Origin: Tetrahymena elliotti 4EA | Taxonomy: Eukaryota > Ciliophora > Oligohymenophorea > Hymenostomatida > Tetrahymenidae | Direction: 5' to 3' | Assembly (NCBI GenBank): GCA_000231825.2 | Contig: JH720400.1 | Span: 52,942 to 116,941, forward strand | DNA: 64,000 nt | Shown: positions 24,101-37,367 of the stretch, one piece after another | How positions within the stretch are numbered: the first letter of the stretch is position 1 | Layout: every line of letters begins with the position of its first letter | Program-made: the position numbers and the translations under genes | Notes under the pieces: generated by a model | Seen by the model: only the letters and a program-made list of their open reading frames with translations | The model's database searches: none | What the model was told of the DNA's origin: nothing

Positions 24101-26840
24101 TGCTGAATGTATTAACTTGATCAGTATGTAAGCACTATAAAAAAATTTAGATGTAGAACTTGAATTTGATCCTTTAATTCCTATAATAATAAATTCTGAT
24201 TAAAGTAGAATAAGATAAGTTCTATTAAATCTCTTGAGTAATGCATTAAAATTTACTTAGAAAGGAAAGATTACTATAAGAACTCATCTAATAGAGGAAA
24301 ATTTAATTTAGGTAGATATTGAGGATACTGGATGTGGGATACCAGAGAAAAATTTGAACAAAATTATTGGCAGATTTGGAAAAAAAGATCATCAAAACAT
24401 CAATCACCATTTAAATACTCTTGGTGGAGGATTAGGATTAACAATAGCAAACAATTTAGCCACAGGTTTAGGAGGAAATAGACGGCTCTAAGTGTAAAGT
24501 ATGGAAAATATTGGAAGTAAATTTTCTTTTTGTATTGTCAACCATCCTCTTAATAAAGTTGGTTGCAATTTTTAGTATCAAAATTTATTTAGTCAAGAAA
24601 TCATTAAATGGGATTACGTTTCAGAATAAAAGTAATAATAGCCTTATATCTCTTAATAAATACCAAACTAGTATGAAAGTTAAAATACTCTGAACCTAAA
24701 AAATGCAAGCACCAATGGGCTACCTTAATCTTTAATAAGCCTAAGCAACAAAAGCAAAAAAAAGAATGATGATTCTCTCAGGTCTTTCAATAAAAATAAC
24801 CCTATTTAATCTTTAATAAAATTTAATACAGAAGTAATGATAAACAACAACAATTCATTTGTTAGTCATTTTAATCATATGAGTAGCATACCAAGATCTA
24901 TCAATGAACCTCTTGGAATGAGCTAAAATATCAATAGCTAATTGGAAGGAGTAAAAAGTAAGAAATTTCAACTTTCTTTTCGTGACGTAAGTTAGCATGA
25001 TGACTAAGGTTCTATGATAGAAAATTCATTTTTCACTTAATAGTAATAATAATTTTATTAGCAATAATAGCAAGGAATAAGAATAAAATAGGGAGATACT
25101 AAATTGGTTTTAAATGATATTTTAGCTGATAATATGAAATGCGAGAGCTAACTAACTTTAAGAATCAAACCAGATGTAGATTCAAATTTCGAAAATAACT
25201 TAAATCAAAATGCTACATTTTCACCTGCATAATATAAAGCTTACAAATAATATGAAAATAGCTTCACAACTTAAACATTTTAAGATGCAAAAAGTAAGTA
25301 AAGCAGTAGAAAATCTAAAACTGGGAATCTCCCAAAAAATTTTACTTGCTCAGAATTACTACCGTAGTTACCCTCATCCAATATGCAAAACAGTGGATCA
25401 TTAATGAATTTTTATGTAGAAAGTAAAAACTAAAAACCACTAAAATCTAAAGCATTTGTCTATCAATAAGATGATGTTTCTCCATAGGAAAGTATTAAAA
25501 GAAAAACTAATAAAACTAAGTCTTACCTTTCGTAATTCAGAGAATAAGAAATGTCATCAAATTACAATGAAAAAAAGAATAGATAAAAGGAATTCTTGGA
25601 TGATGAGTCGTGTGAAATTCAATTTAATGAAAATAGTTTTATGTAAATTTAAGAACCAAATAAATTTCTTAACTTGAAAGTTTCGCATAAGAGAACAAAT
25701 AATTACAATATTGATTAATCGACCATCTATAGTGTTGATCCCATAAATTAAATACAAGAAAAAAGTAATAAGACTATTTCATTAATGATAAACAATTTGC
25801 AAGATAATGTTAAGCTTGAAAATGGTTCGGATTTTATGGAAATAAAGGTATAATTTAATGAAAACTAAAATAGCAATAATATTAATTCAATAATCTAAGA
25901 GAAATTGGCTAAAAAAGATTTCAATATTTTTTCAGACTCATTTAATTAAATAAGAGAAAGTGCTGAGTTGGTAAGCAATTTAAGCAAAACTATTGATGAA
26001 ATAAAATTACCTGATAAAAACAGTTCAATTAATTTTAAGGACTCTGTATATGATATCAATTAAATTAACTTTAATACTAAGGAAAACAAATTATTGTCTT
26101 CTCCAGAAAATACAAAAATTTCAAAGTTAGAGCTATCAATTGAAAAATTTACATAGTAGACTTTTGATAAATATACAAAAGTCTTAAATAATATTAAATA
26201 ACCAATAGATTCCAATAGTAATGAAAGTAATAAAGATAGTATCATAATATAGGAAAATAAGATATCAAAAAGTTAAGAAATAAATTTTAATAAATCAAGT
26301 GAAGGAACTATGAATCAGCTTTCATACTAAAACATTGAAATTTCCAAAAATAGTAGCAATGATAATTAAAACAAAGCTAAGCTAGTTGAATACAATAAAA
26401 ATAGAAAATGCAAATGTCCCAACATTTTGATTGTAGATGATAATGAATTCAATATTTATACGTTAGAGATAAGACTTAAAATGTATGGCTTTATAACAGA
26501 TAGGGCAACAAGCGGAATTACAGCTATTGAATTGGTTAAAAGTAAAGTAGAATCAAATACATGCTGTGCTCTTTATTAGTTAATTTTTATGGATATAGAT
26601 ATGCCTGTTAAAAATGGATATGAAACAACGACTGAAATAATTAACTATTACAAAGAAAAAAAAATATTAAGACCTGCCCCTATATCAGCATGTACTGCAT
26701 ACATTTCATCATCAGAAAAAACAAAAGCGATGTAATCTGGGATGTAATTTTACATAACAAAACCAATAAATTAATCTCTTCTTGAAGAAACTTTAATCTA
26801 ATCAATAGTAAATGAGGGTAAAAAGTAGATAAAATAGTGA
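21171..26840 (+). CDS. HHK4: membrane hybrid histidine kinase / response regulator
   Basis: The largest of the set, 1889 residues in one frame, ATG 21171 to TGA 26838-26840. Membrane segments lie in the first ~200 residues (IVFMIIFYSIELIDLLLG, LIIYLGLIFFSFLMIPLI, SLLLVLLICYS, FFLLIVNILLS). PAS-like segment near 340 (QAGVLLISHNKKLLYCNKHF). Conserved pre-kinase segment CVIPSSIKKLF. The H-box is SITHELKTPLN with His905; the usual Arg of HELRTPLN is Lys, a conservative change. N box SDQSRIRQVLLNLLSNALKF; G1 DTGCGIP; G2 GGGLGLTIANN. The linker to the receiver is about 620 residues, Q/N/S-rich with a polyglutamine stretch near 1290. Receiver: NILIVDDNEFNIY, phospho-Asp1808 in MDIDMP, ISACTAY, ITKPI. 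Receiver cysteines are C1747, C1749, C1798 and C1799. Closest to HHK3 by pre-kinase and G2 motifs. No introns. Confidence 0.93.
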
Positions 26841-27384
26841 AAATAATAATAATAATAATCAATATTTAGTTATTATGATTAATTAGGAAAATTTGAACAT
26901 CCTAAGATAATAATTTTAGAAATATAATTTAAAATGAAGAATAAAAAAATTTTTTAAAGCTGAATCAAGATTTAAAATAACAAATTTAATTAAAATAAAT
27001 TTACTCATTTATAAATTGGTATCTTATAATTACAATGTTTAAATACATACTTTATGTTTTTAAATAAACAATTAACTAAGAGATTAGAGTGAAAACGTAA
27101 TATTAAACACAATTTATAATGAAGATTTTTACTTTTCGTTTGAAAAAATTATTATCATTTGAAACTTAAATGTCATACGTAATTTAAATTTAGAAATTGA
27201 TATGTTGTTGCTATTTAAAATTCTACCCATTTTTGTTAAATAAATAAAGAAATTTGAATTACTACTACTCCTACTTTTTATGATTTTTCTATTTACTTTA
27301 AACAGTCACAAAAAACTCAATCTATTCAAATAAACAAAATTTAAACAAAAAATTAAAAACAAATCTTCTACTTAGTATTGAAAA
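26841..27384. other. intergenic, nothing recognised
   Basis: AT-rich sequence between HHK4 and the first two-pass membrane protein gene; no coding frame or motif. Confidence 0.5.
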
Positions 27385-30256
27385 ATGGGTAAAAGAGCTG
27401 AAGTCAAAAAACAAGTGGCTGCACTTGATTTATTTGGTCAAAATATATAACTACTATACCATAAGAGACCATAGCATCTTACTTTTTTTGGAGGTTTGAT
27501 AACTCTTGCAAACGGAATCCTTTTGTTATTTGTTGGCTTTTAATATGGTGGTGAATTATTTTCTAGGTCAAATCCAGTAACAAACTTCTCTGAAGAAAGT
27601 GTGAACTAACCAGAACAGTTTAATATGACTCTTGAAGCTTACAATATGGCCTTTGGCATGCAAGATCCTAATAGTTTTGAATAATTTATTGATGAATCAG
27701 TTTACACTATGAAAGTTGTTCGTAATTAAATGAAGAAAGTTTTTAATGAAGCCACTAAACTATATGATCAATAATGGACTTAAGATGATCTTGGACCTTA
27801 TCCATGCAAATTGGAAGATTTTGAAGTAATTCTTTTCTAAAAAAACTAGAGTTAGCCAAAATATTATTACAAATTTTAAAAATAATTTTATTCAATAATT
27901 CTTTATAATAAAGAGAGGTGAGAGTTATTCCTACTTCTAAAAATTATCAGGAATAAATTCCATGTATTGCTTTGACTAAACTAATAATAGAGCAAGTATT
28001 GCAGGTGATTTTGAAGCTGATTTTTATGAAGCTGTTGAATTCTTCATCTATTAGTGTACTAACAAAACTGCTACAGAAGCAGCAGAGCTCATAAAGTAAG
28101 GAAAGAAGGTTGTTGTATGCAAGACTTAAGATGAAATCGATAACCTGCTAATGAATGGCTACTTTGCGGCATACTATACAGATAAAGTTATTAATCCTAA
28201 ATTAAGAGATAATCCATTCACAACATTCCCTAGAGATATCTTTTGGCCAACATCAAACAAACTTGGTAATCTAGACCTGAATATTTCTTTTATAAAATTA
28301 TTTTTTTTTATAACTTTCTATGTAGCTGAATAAATCTATTTATCTATTAATAATATCAATCAAATTATTTATTAATAAATAAAAAAATAAATTAGATTAA
28401 GTATTTTTAAGAAATTACTCAAATTATCAAAATATTTTCTTTTCAAAATTAATTTTATTAATTTTTATTTATTTAAATAGTCAAAGAACTAACTATGTAT
28501 TGGCGTAATGTCTACATAGAAAGTGATTTGGGTATTATTAATGAGGATAAAAAAATTCTAAGAGATGTCACTTTTTCTTATTCTACAGAGCAACTCACAT
28601 ATGGTTAGAGCAACTAGTTTGTTCATCTTGTGTTTAGATTTGAAAAAGCTAAGTAGTCAAGATATTTTAGGCAGTATATCAAAATTTAAGATGTGTTGGC
28701 TTAAGTTTCTGGTGTTATGAATTTATTCTTAATCGTTTCAGCTTTTGTTTGTTAAAAAGTTGCCAAATTAGATTTGAGCTAAAGCTTAGTGAACGAAGTT
28801 TTTTCTTTCTAAAGCGCAGAAGAAGAGGCATAAGAATAAAATGCATTATAAATGAAAAAGGAAAAATAAGATAGAGCATCAAAACTTGTTAGAAAATATA
28901 CTAATTAATTTGCCAAATCAAGTAAATTGTAATAAAACTCACCTAAAAGTGCCACAAGTAGAGATTTAAAAAATTTTGGTGAGCAAGCACAATAAAGTGA
29001 AGAATAGTAAAAGGATAATCCATTAGAAAGAAGCTAAAGTTTGAATAAATAGCACAGTGAAATCCTTTCTTCATATATTAAGAACTATAAAAAAGAAATA
29101 TCAATCACACCAAACTAAAAAGAGGAATAAGAATATGAAAATCTCATCTTAAAGCTGTTTAAAGTATATTTAATTTGTTAAAAAATATATAAACATAATA
29201 GAACTACAATCAATTATTTTTATTGTTATTAAAAAGGCTTCTCATCAAGTAATTCATCTCTATTACTATGAGTATTTACTGTTCTATTTATTCCCTTGCT
29301 TTAGAACAATATCTAGAAAGAAAAAATAGATTTAGTACAGTTAGTAACTTCTTGACAAGCATTTAGATGTTATGTACCTCATTAACAAGCTTTAAGAAAT
29401 AGATAAGCTTAAAATGCTTTTACTCTCTGAAGAGTAAATCAAATTGTTCAACTATCTTCCTAAACCAACCATTAGAGAAACTGAATTGTTCTAAAAATGT
29501 TAAAAAAATCAAGTTGGAATTGAAAAAGTAGAAAACAACTAAAGCTAACCCGATAATTAGATTGGCAAGAGTACTAGATTTACTTAAGTTGAAAAGTTTA
29601 ATTTGATGTACATGGATGAAAGAACTGAAATTTAAAAAGCAGCTGATGCTTATTCTGCTTTTGAATCCTTAAAGAAGCACCAAAATAGAACTGAAATAGA
29701 CACAAAATTACTAATGATGCTTGATCCTAAAATATTGGATTACTTCCTTGATGAAAAAGATGTAAACTAGTTCCATAAAACGCTCAATACTCAATTAATG
29801 GACAGCAAATATTAAAAGTAATCTCCTAATATCTCTTAAATGGGAAATTAATATTTTAGAACAAGATAGTACAGCTAATTTGCTTTAAATAAAGATGAAA
29901 GTGAATAGATATATCCCAATTAATAAGATCAATCCAATTTTGATATATAAAACGCTCCATCCAGCTACAGGGTCAATAATGATTACATGCAAGAAGATGG
30001 GTTTTTTGAAGATCAGTCAAACATTAATTTAGTAACATAAAAAGGTTAAAAGAGTCAAAATCAGCTAATAAGTAAAAATCCAAAATAGAAAACTATTGAT
30101 TAGCTATATGAAAATACAGAGAAAAATAGCAACTATGATAAGCAAAAACCCTAAAATAATCAATAGAAGGAAGAAGTAAAATAAAATGAGAATAAAAATT
30201 AATAAAGCAGTCAAAATGATATTGAATAGGATTCAAAAACACCTGAAGATAATTGA
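27385..30256 (+). CDS. two-pass membrane protein, tandem copy A
   Basis: Four exons: 27385-27825, 27914-28265, 28481-29163, 29237-30256 (introns of 88, 215 and 73 nt), giving 831 residues. It starts MGKRAEVKKQVAALDLFGQN with no signal peptide. One membrane segment follows at about 37-58 (HLTFFGGLITLANGILLLFV). A region of roughly 270 residues carries two potential N-glycosylation sites (NFS, NMT) and cysteines, and looks luminal or extracellular. A second membrane segment is at about 336-355 (VLAQVSGVMNLFLIVSAFVC). The long tail is charged and Gln-rich, with a well-conserved block (YYYEYL, LDKHLDVMYLINKLQEIDKL, VEKFNLMYMDERTEIQKAAD). I cannot assign a function; it resembles families annotated in ciliates only as putative transmembrane proteins. 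Splice sites were placed by alignment with the neighbouring copy. Coding status is sure, function unknown. Confidence 0.85.
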
Positions 30257-30862
30257 AAATAATTTAAAACATATAGAAATTAAATTAATTAACTTTTTTT
30301 TTATTTGTTTTTTTCAAAAATTCCTTTATTTTTATATAGAGTTGCATTCATTTATTATTGAATAATTTATAATCTCAAAAAAAAGACCTACTTTTCTTCA
30401 AAGCGATTTTAAAATTTTTATTTAAACTATAAAACCCCTAAAATTTCCCTTTAATTAAATTTATTTATTACGAATTTATTTTATTGTTTAAATTTTTTTA
30501 TGAAGAAAATTAACTTTTATTTGTGTATTTTAAGAATCAATTAACATAAAGTTTAGTGATCTGCATTTTATGATTTGAATTTATAATGTAGATTTTCTTT
30601 CGCTCTTATTAAGAAATGTTCGATATTATAAAAACTTCTTATTGTGTAATTGAATAATTTTTTTAGTGAATTAATTACAAAAAGTGACTGGTTTTTATTT
30701 TTTAATAAAATTAAAATTTGTGAATTTATGCATGCCACACACATTTAATTACATAAAAAAACGAAATAAAATTCTTTGCATAAATGTAAAACTTTGCTAA
30801 GTCATCTTATTAATATTAATTAAACAAAAAAATAAATTAATTAAAACTTCTACTTTGGTAAA
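30257..30862. other. intergenic between tandem copies A and B
   Basis: AT-rich; contains the 3' flank of copy A and the promoter region of copy B. Nothing else recognised. Confidence 0.5.
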
Positions 30863-33821
30863 ATGGGTAAGAGAGATGAAATAAAAAAATAAGTTACCAA
30901 ACTAGATATGTTTGGTTAAAAAATTGAGCTACTTTATAAGTAGCAATCTGAACATCTAACATTCTTTGGAGGATGTATAAGCTTGATGAATGGATTTTTG
31001 TTCATTTTTGTTGCATTTTCATATGGATCGGAGCTATTTTTGAAGAACAATCCCGTCACAAATTTTTCAGAAGAGAGTGTATCACAGCCTGAATAATTTA
31101 ACATGACATTTAATAGTTTTAATATGGCTTTTGGCATCTAAAATCCACATACTTTTGAGTAGTTTATAGATGAATCTGTTTACACTATGTCAGTAATTCG
31201 CTCAGAAATGAAGAAAGTGTACAATGAAACTACACAGTAGGTTGATTAGATTTGGTCTGAAACTGATCTAGGTCCATACCCCTGTGAATTATCTAATTTT
31301 TAGGTAAATTAAATATTTACTTAGCCATTTATGATAAAAATATTTTATCAAAATTAATCTATTCAATTTACTTAAAAAGGTGGAAGGTAGTTTGGAGTAT
31401 TTCCAAAATTTATAAGGTATCAATCAAATGTACTGTTTTGATTAGAGAGACCACAAAGCTAGCATAGCTGGAGATTTTGATGCAAATTTTTTTGAAGTCA
31501 TAGTATTTTCAGTATACTAGTGCTAAAACAAAACTGAAGAAGAAGCAGCAAAACTCATCGAGTAAGGCAAGAAGGTAGTAGTATGCAAGACATAAGAAGA
31601 AATAGATCATTTGCTTATGAATGGATTTTTTGCCGCATATTATACTGATAAAGTTATTAATCCTAAATTAAGAGACAATCCTTTTAATGTCTTTCCGAGA
31701 GATGTATTTTGGCCGACTTCAAATAAATTAGGTATTTATTTTTAAAAAATTAATTATTTTTTTTTACTCTCATTTTTTAACACTCTCTATCCATAAGTAT
31801 TAATAATTTTTCTATAAATTTTTAGTAACTATTAAAGATAATAAATTAATAAGTATATAATTAATTAAAATTTTCAACCAATAAAATACATTTATCCTTA
31901 AAAAATAAATAATAAAAAGAACATTCTAAATTATAAAAAATAATAAATTATTGTCAAAAAAATATTTTAATTTTGTATCAATTAATTTTAAAAGTCAAAG
32001 AATTGACTATGTACTGGCGCAATGTTTACATTGAAAGTGACATGGGTATCATTAATGAAGATATTTAAATAAAAAGAGATGTCATCTTTTCATATTAGAC
32101 TGAGTAAGTAACATATGGTTAGAGTAATAAATTTATAAACATGGTAGTTAGATTTGAAAAAGCAAAATAATCTAGATACTTTAGAAATTACATGAAAATA
32201 GAAGATGTCTTAGCTTAAATTTCTGGTGTTATGAGTTTATTCATGGTTGTTTCTGCTTATATTTGCTAAAAAATTAGCTAATTAGATTTAAGCTAAAATT
32301 TAGTAAATGAAGTTTTCTCATTTTAAGGTTAAGATGAAGAAGATGAAGAATAAAATAGATTAAAGGAAGAAAGAAGTTATAATGCACAAAAACTTGTTAG
32401 AAAATTTACCAATAGATTAGTGGAACTAAAGAATAATAAAAACCAAGACTAATCCCCTTCAAACACAAGCAAAGATTAAGTAAGTTTCCATCAGGCAAAT
32501 AACTAAGCATAAAAAGATAACTAAGAGGCTACTCCCTAGAGGAAAAAGGAGCACAGCGAAATTTTATCAAATTATATCAAAAATTATAAAAGAGAAATAT
32601 CTATAAAACCCTAAGAAAAAGAAGAAAAAATGCAAGAAAATCTGATTTTGAAACTTTTTGAAGTAAGTTTTAAATACCTTTTTATAAAAATAAACTTTTT
32701 AATATAATTACAAAAAGGCAACTCATAAGGTGATTCATCTCTACTATTATGATTACTTTTTGTATTATGTATTTCCCTTCTTTAGGGATATCTCAAAGAA
32801 GAAAAAATAAATTGAATACAGTTAGAATTTGCTTGATAAACATTTAGATGTGATGTACCTAATCACGAAATTATAAGAAGTAGATAAGCTTAAAATGCTC
32901 CTGCTCTCTGAAGATCAGATTAAATTATTTAACTATCTACCTAAACCTACTATTAGAGAAAGTGATGTATTCAAATAGAAGGCTGAAGTTAAATTGCCAA
33001 CTGTAAATGAAAACAAAGAAAATTCATAACTAAATACTGAGTAAGCTAACTAAAATAAAAAGTTTTTATAGATAGAAAAATTCAATTTGATGTACATGGA
33101 TGAAAGAACTGAAATCTAAAAGGCTGCTGATGCCTATTCTGCTTTTATGTCTTTGAAAAAACATCAGAACAGAACAGAGATTGATACAAAACTGTTAAAA
33201 ATGTTAGACCCAAAGATATTAGATTATTTTCTTGATGAAAAAGAATTGCAATAGTTCCACAATTCTCTCAATTCTTAATTAAATGATAGTCAATCATCTA
33301 AACAGTAGACTAATTCTCCTCTTAAAAAATTTTAAGCAAAAGTTAATCTGCTGAGAACAAAATAAGTTAGCTAGTTTGCTAATACCAAAGAGGATAATTA
33401 CAAATTGTTATAAAGTCAAAATACAGAACAATAAGTACCCTCTCTATTGAGCTCTCCTTCATCTTATCGAACTAATGTCGAATACAAATCAGAAGAATTT
33501 GAAGGCACAAATATTAATTTACTTTAAAAAATAAGTTAAAAATCCTTGAAAAAAAATCAAGAAAAAACTAATATGGCTGGAGTGATAAATAATGATTATG
33601 TTTAATCTAATAATTAAGGCTTAAATTACCAATCTGAAGATGATAAATAAAATTCTCTTTAAAAAGATGGTTATGCTGACCATAATTAAATTGAGTTAGA
33701 TGTAGTTTCTGACATTAGAATTCCTCTCGAAGACACTCAACAAGTATAATAAGGTTCATAAATTCCTGATAGTAAGTAAATAAGACAAAAATAGTTTACT
33801 GCTTTGCTAAATCCTAAATGA
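30863..33821 (+). CDS. two-pass membrane protein, tandem copy B
   Basis: Paralogue of the gene just upstream. Four exons: 30863-31303, 31380-31731, 31995-32662, 32718-33821 (introns of 76, 263 and 55 nt), giving 854 residues. Exons 1 and 2 are exactly as long as in copy A (441 and 352 nt) and all three introns sit at the same places in the same phases (0, 1, 0), so the pair arose by tandem duplication. The first membrane segment (LTFFGGCISLMNGFLFIFVA), the loop with NPVTNFSEESV and FIDESVYTM, the second membrane segment (VLAQISGVMSLFMVVSAYIC) and the tail block NLMYMDERTEIQKAADAYSA are well conserved. The last ~200 residues, Gln/Asn-rich, have diverged. No enzyme motif seen. Confidence 0.85.
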
Positions 33822-34013
33822 AATTCTTTAAAAACTTAAATATTTTAATTTGTATAATTTATTTTAAATTTTAAGTTACCTTTTTCACTAAGAATTATGG
33901 AAAGCTCAAAAATTATCATTAAATTTTCCCTACTTTAACTTTTTTTATTCATATCTAAAAAAACATTTAAAATATTTTATCAAAATTACTTATTTTTAAA
34001 TACATAATTTATA

Positions 34014-34079
34014 AAAGAAGTATTATTTTTTAGAAGTTAATTTATGAAAGAAGTATTATTTTTTAGAAGTTAATTTAAT
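34014..34079. repeat. tandem direct repeat, 2 x 33 bp
   Basis: Two adjacent copies of a unit beginning GAAGTATTATTTTTTAGAAG, with starts at 34017 and 34050. The copies are nearly identical. It lies in a convergent 3'-3' region; probably a local slippage duplication. Confidence 0.75.
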
Positions 34080-34505
34080 CAGAAAAAACAACCCATACAA
34101 AAACAATAATTTAAAAATATTCATAAAATCAAGTTCAAAAAGTATAAAAGTCAGTTTTTTTTAAAAATTGGATGACTTTTTGAAATGTATTATTGATTAA
34201 TTAGTGTGTATTTTGAAATAATTTTCATTTAGATTTTAAATTCAGACAAAGGAAATCTCCATAATAAATTATTTATTCTCTCTTTATTTACCATAATAAA
34301 GTTGAAGTAAGAAATCAGATATATAAAAAATATATATTTTCATTACTAATTGAATGATTCCTAATTTATTTTGTTTAATTGATTGATGTCCTTTTATTTT
34401 GCTTCAAGCAGAATTTGAATAGTTATTTAAAAAGTTTTTCTTGAAACATTCATTGAATATAAATAAATATTAGGTTATCCCAATAATGAATTATTAAAAA
34501 CAAAA

Positions 34506-34520
34506 GAGCTTTTAAAGCTC
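34506..34520. other. short perfect inverted repeat
   Basis: GAGCTTT and AAAGCTC arms around one T, about 220 bp past the stop codon of the first crystallin-like gene. It could fold in RNA, but it is short and no function is claimed. Confidence 0.35.
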
Positions 34521-34737
34521 AAAAAAAGAAATGGTAGAGAGATAAAATGTTTCATAACAAGAAAAAAAAAAAGAAAATATTTTTTATTAAAAAATTCCAC
34601 AAGCTGTAAAGCATCAAAAAGATTTACTCAATTCGTAATTTAACATAAAGAATAATAGTTGAAGTAGTATTATTTATATTTTCATTCATAAAATATCAAT
34701 AAAGTTAGTAAAAACTAAATTGAATTTTTCTATTTTT

Positions 34738-36051
34738 TCAGACATTACGTTTAAGCTTGTGTTCATTAACGTCAATATTTAAAGCCTTATTGAGCAACTT
34801 GTATTCTTCACCAGAGAGACTGAAGTTAGATTTCTTAATGGCAAACTTCTTTCCATTGTAGTTAGAGTCTTCAAAGACTGTGAGTTCGAGTCCCTTGGGG
34901 ACGAAAATACCCTTGATAGGTTGAGTCCAACCAACAGCACGAAGATTAGGAATGTTACCGCAGAAGGAGAATTACTTACCCTTTTGGTCAACATCGGAGT
35001 AAAGAATGGGACAGGGGGAAGAAACAGAAACGGAGACATCTCTGAAACCAATTGTTTCATCAGTAGAGACTTAATCAGTATTAACGTAGACCTTAATTTC
35101 AGCATTAGGAGAGAAGTGAGGAATTTGAATGACTAATTAGTTATTGACATTATCATTAGTAGAACCACCACAAATATTAGTGCTTGCTTAGGAGAAAATT
35201 TTTTAATGTTCATGAACAACCTTACCATCAACATAGATAACAACTGTATCATTTGCATCAAGAGAGTCGATGAAGTAAACATTAAGAGATAAAGTCAAGA
35301 AAGAGTGAGCAGGGAGATTGGTGAGTTTTCTAACAGCGGTGGCACCAGGTCCAGCAACATTGTAACCTCCGAGAAGTTTAACAGCACAAGTAGAAACTCC
35401 GTTATTGAAGTTAGTTTACCATTTAGAAACATCGAAGTTAGAATCATTATTGAGTTCAGTGAGAACAACCTTGGAATCATCATATCCATAGGGGGATAAA
35501 ATATAAAGTTCTCTGATACCCCAAGAAGCAACAGCGGGATTGTTGGAAGCAATTTCAGCAACAAATTAGACAGTGAATTCTCTTCCAGTGACAGGGAGAG
35601 TCAAAGAAACGTGGGTAAGTCTATCAGGAGTGGAAGCACCGCAAAGATTAGGAGATTAAGCATGGAGTTATCTGGTGTAATCAGAACCAAGTTGATAAAC
35701 TTATTGACCGTTAACAAAGACCTTGAACAAGTTGGTTTGAGCTCTGCCACTTTCATAACCAGAAAGCCATTAATCGAACAAATACAAATCGAAAGAGATG
35801 TTAATTCCATTAAGATCTACATCAGTGGTGAATTTTTTGGTCATTGAACCACTGGCAACAACATCGGGACCACCAGCAACATTAAAACCATTGCAATTGG
35901 CGGCTACTGCACCCTTAAAGTTAACAAGAGTCCAATCGCTAAGAGATTTGGCGTCGAATTTGTCAAGAGTGAATTCCTTGGTAACTTAGAAGAAGTTAGC
36001 TGAAGCAAAACCTACTAAAAGTAATGCTACTAAGATGTATCCTTTTTACAT
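34738..36051 (-). CDS. secreted beta/gamma-crystallin-like protein, candidate mucocyst cargo (copy 1)
   Basis: Single exon, 437 residues, ATG at 36051-36049, TGA at 34740-34738. It begins with a clear signal peptide (MQKGYILVALLLVGFASA). Two related beta-rich modules follow, each with a hydrophobic-alternating core, an xVxVNGQ or VYVDGK turn, an N-[LI]-CG-[AG]-S motif and a closing WGIRELYIL or GFRDVSVSV strand. The last ~90 residues (ILYSDVDQKGKQFSFCGN, KGIFVPKGLELTVFEDSNYN) resemble a beta/gamma-crystallin Greek-key unit. Codon use is strongly biased (GGT, GTT, CTC, AAG, AAC), suggesting high expression. Known background: Tetrahymena GRT/IGR mucocyst proteins carry C-terminal beta/gamma-crystallin domains; assigning this protein to that group is inference. 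Another secreted or surface role is possible. Confidence 0.8.
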
Positions 36052-37367
36052 TTATTATTATTTTTGAATTTAATGTATTTATATTGATAATTAATTATTA
36101 TTTTCTCTCTATCTCTATTGAAGCAGATTTCTAAAACTTCCGTTTTTCTTTAATTAGAATCAAATTTCCCCTTTTGTTTCTTAAAAAGCTAATCGTTTTT
36201 ATTGTTTTTGATTTATTTTCAATATTTTGTTATAAAACGAAAAAACATCTTCCTCTCTAAAAGCACTACATGTTTAATTCCATTTTATATCATTTAATTT
36301 GATAATCATTTTGTTTTAATCATTTTTTAATCTGAAAAATTTATTTTTTTAATTTATCTTTTAAAAAAAATATTTTAAAATATAAACCTAAAAACAAAAA
36401 AAATTTGAGAAAAGACATAATTTATTTAAATTACATGAGACTAATTTAATCATATTTTTATCATTAATAAATTAAGAAAAAGCACCTGTTATTTTCATTA
36501 ATTTAACAAGAGAAACAATTTAATCATTATGATAAATTACCAAATACTATTAAATTTTAAAATGTTTTTAAGGATTCCAAAAAAATTTAAAAATAAACAC
36601 CTATCATGAAAAATGAAATTAAAATAAGCAAAAAAGAGAACCATAAATAAATATAAAACTTATTTATTTCTATTTTATTCGGAAGCAAAAATATCAAAAG
36701 GCAATAAACTAAAATAATGATTAAAAAAGATTTATTTAATTCAATTATTTTTGAAAATCATTAATTTTATTTTCATTTACTTTTATATACTAAATAATTT
36801 CATTTATGTTTGGCATAATAAAAATAAAAAATTTCAGCTTGGAAATAATTAAATAAATTAGTCTTGAATTTTCATGAATATAAATATTTTTTGATGTAAT
36901 TTTAAATTTAATAAATTTCAAGATAGTATTCATAATTTATTAACAAAAATATTTACATGTTAAAGCAAATATTTTTGCAAATTAATTTTAAGTTTAAGAA
37001 AACCCAAAAGTTTTGGTTCAAAATTTCTGATAAATACCACTAAAGAATAATTTTTAAACTCAATTAATTACACAAATGACAAAAAATTATCAGAAAATGA
37101 AAAATATTTATTGTACAATAAGATATTTTTAACATCATTTTTTTCTAAAAAATATATCAAGATTCAATTTATAAAAAAAGAACAAAAAAACTGAACAAAC
37201 CAAATAAAAGCTTGAAATTTCATATATATGCAGTCATCTAATGAATTTCTGATACAAAAAAAGAAAATATTTTATGATATTTATTTGATGTATTAACCAT
37301 GTTAATTTATGGGGTAAGCTTTTATTTAGAATAATAAGCAACAGAATTGTACTCATTTAGAGTTTAA
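36052..37367. other. intergenic between the crystallin-like genes
   Basis: Holds the upstream region of copy 1 and the 3' flank of copy 2, both on the minus strand. Very AT-rich with no recognised motif. Confidence 0.5.

Larger units (their letters stand above)
33822..34737. other. convergent intergenic region
   Basis: Lies between the 3' end of copy B (+) and the 3' end of the first crystallin-like gene (-). Besides the 33-bp direct repeat and the small hairpin listed separately, only AT-rich sequence. Confidence 0.5.

Noticed and set aside
35295..35564. Alternative frames on both strands inside the crystallin-like genes
   Set aside because: They are antisense or shifted readings of a gene with strong codon bias and a full-length 437-residue frame.
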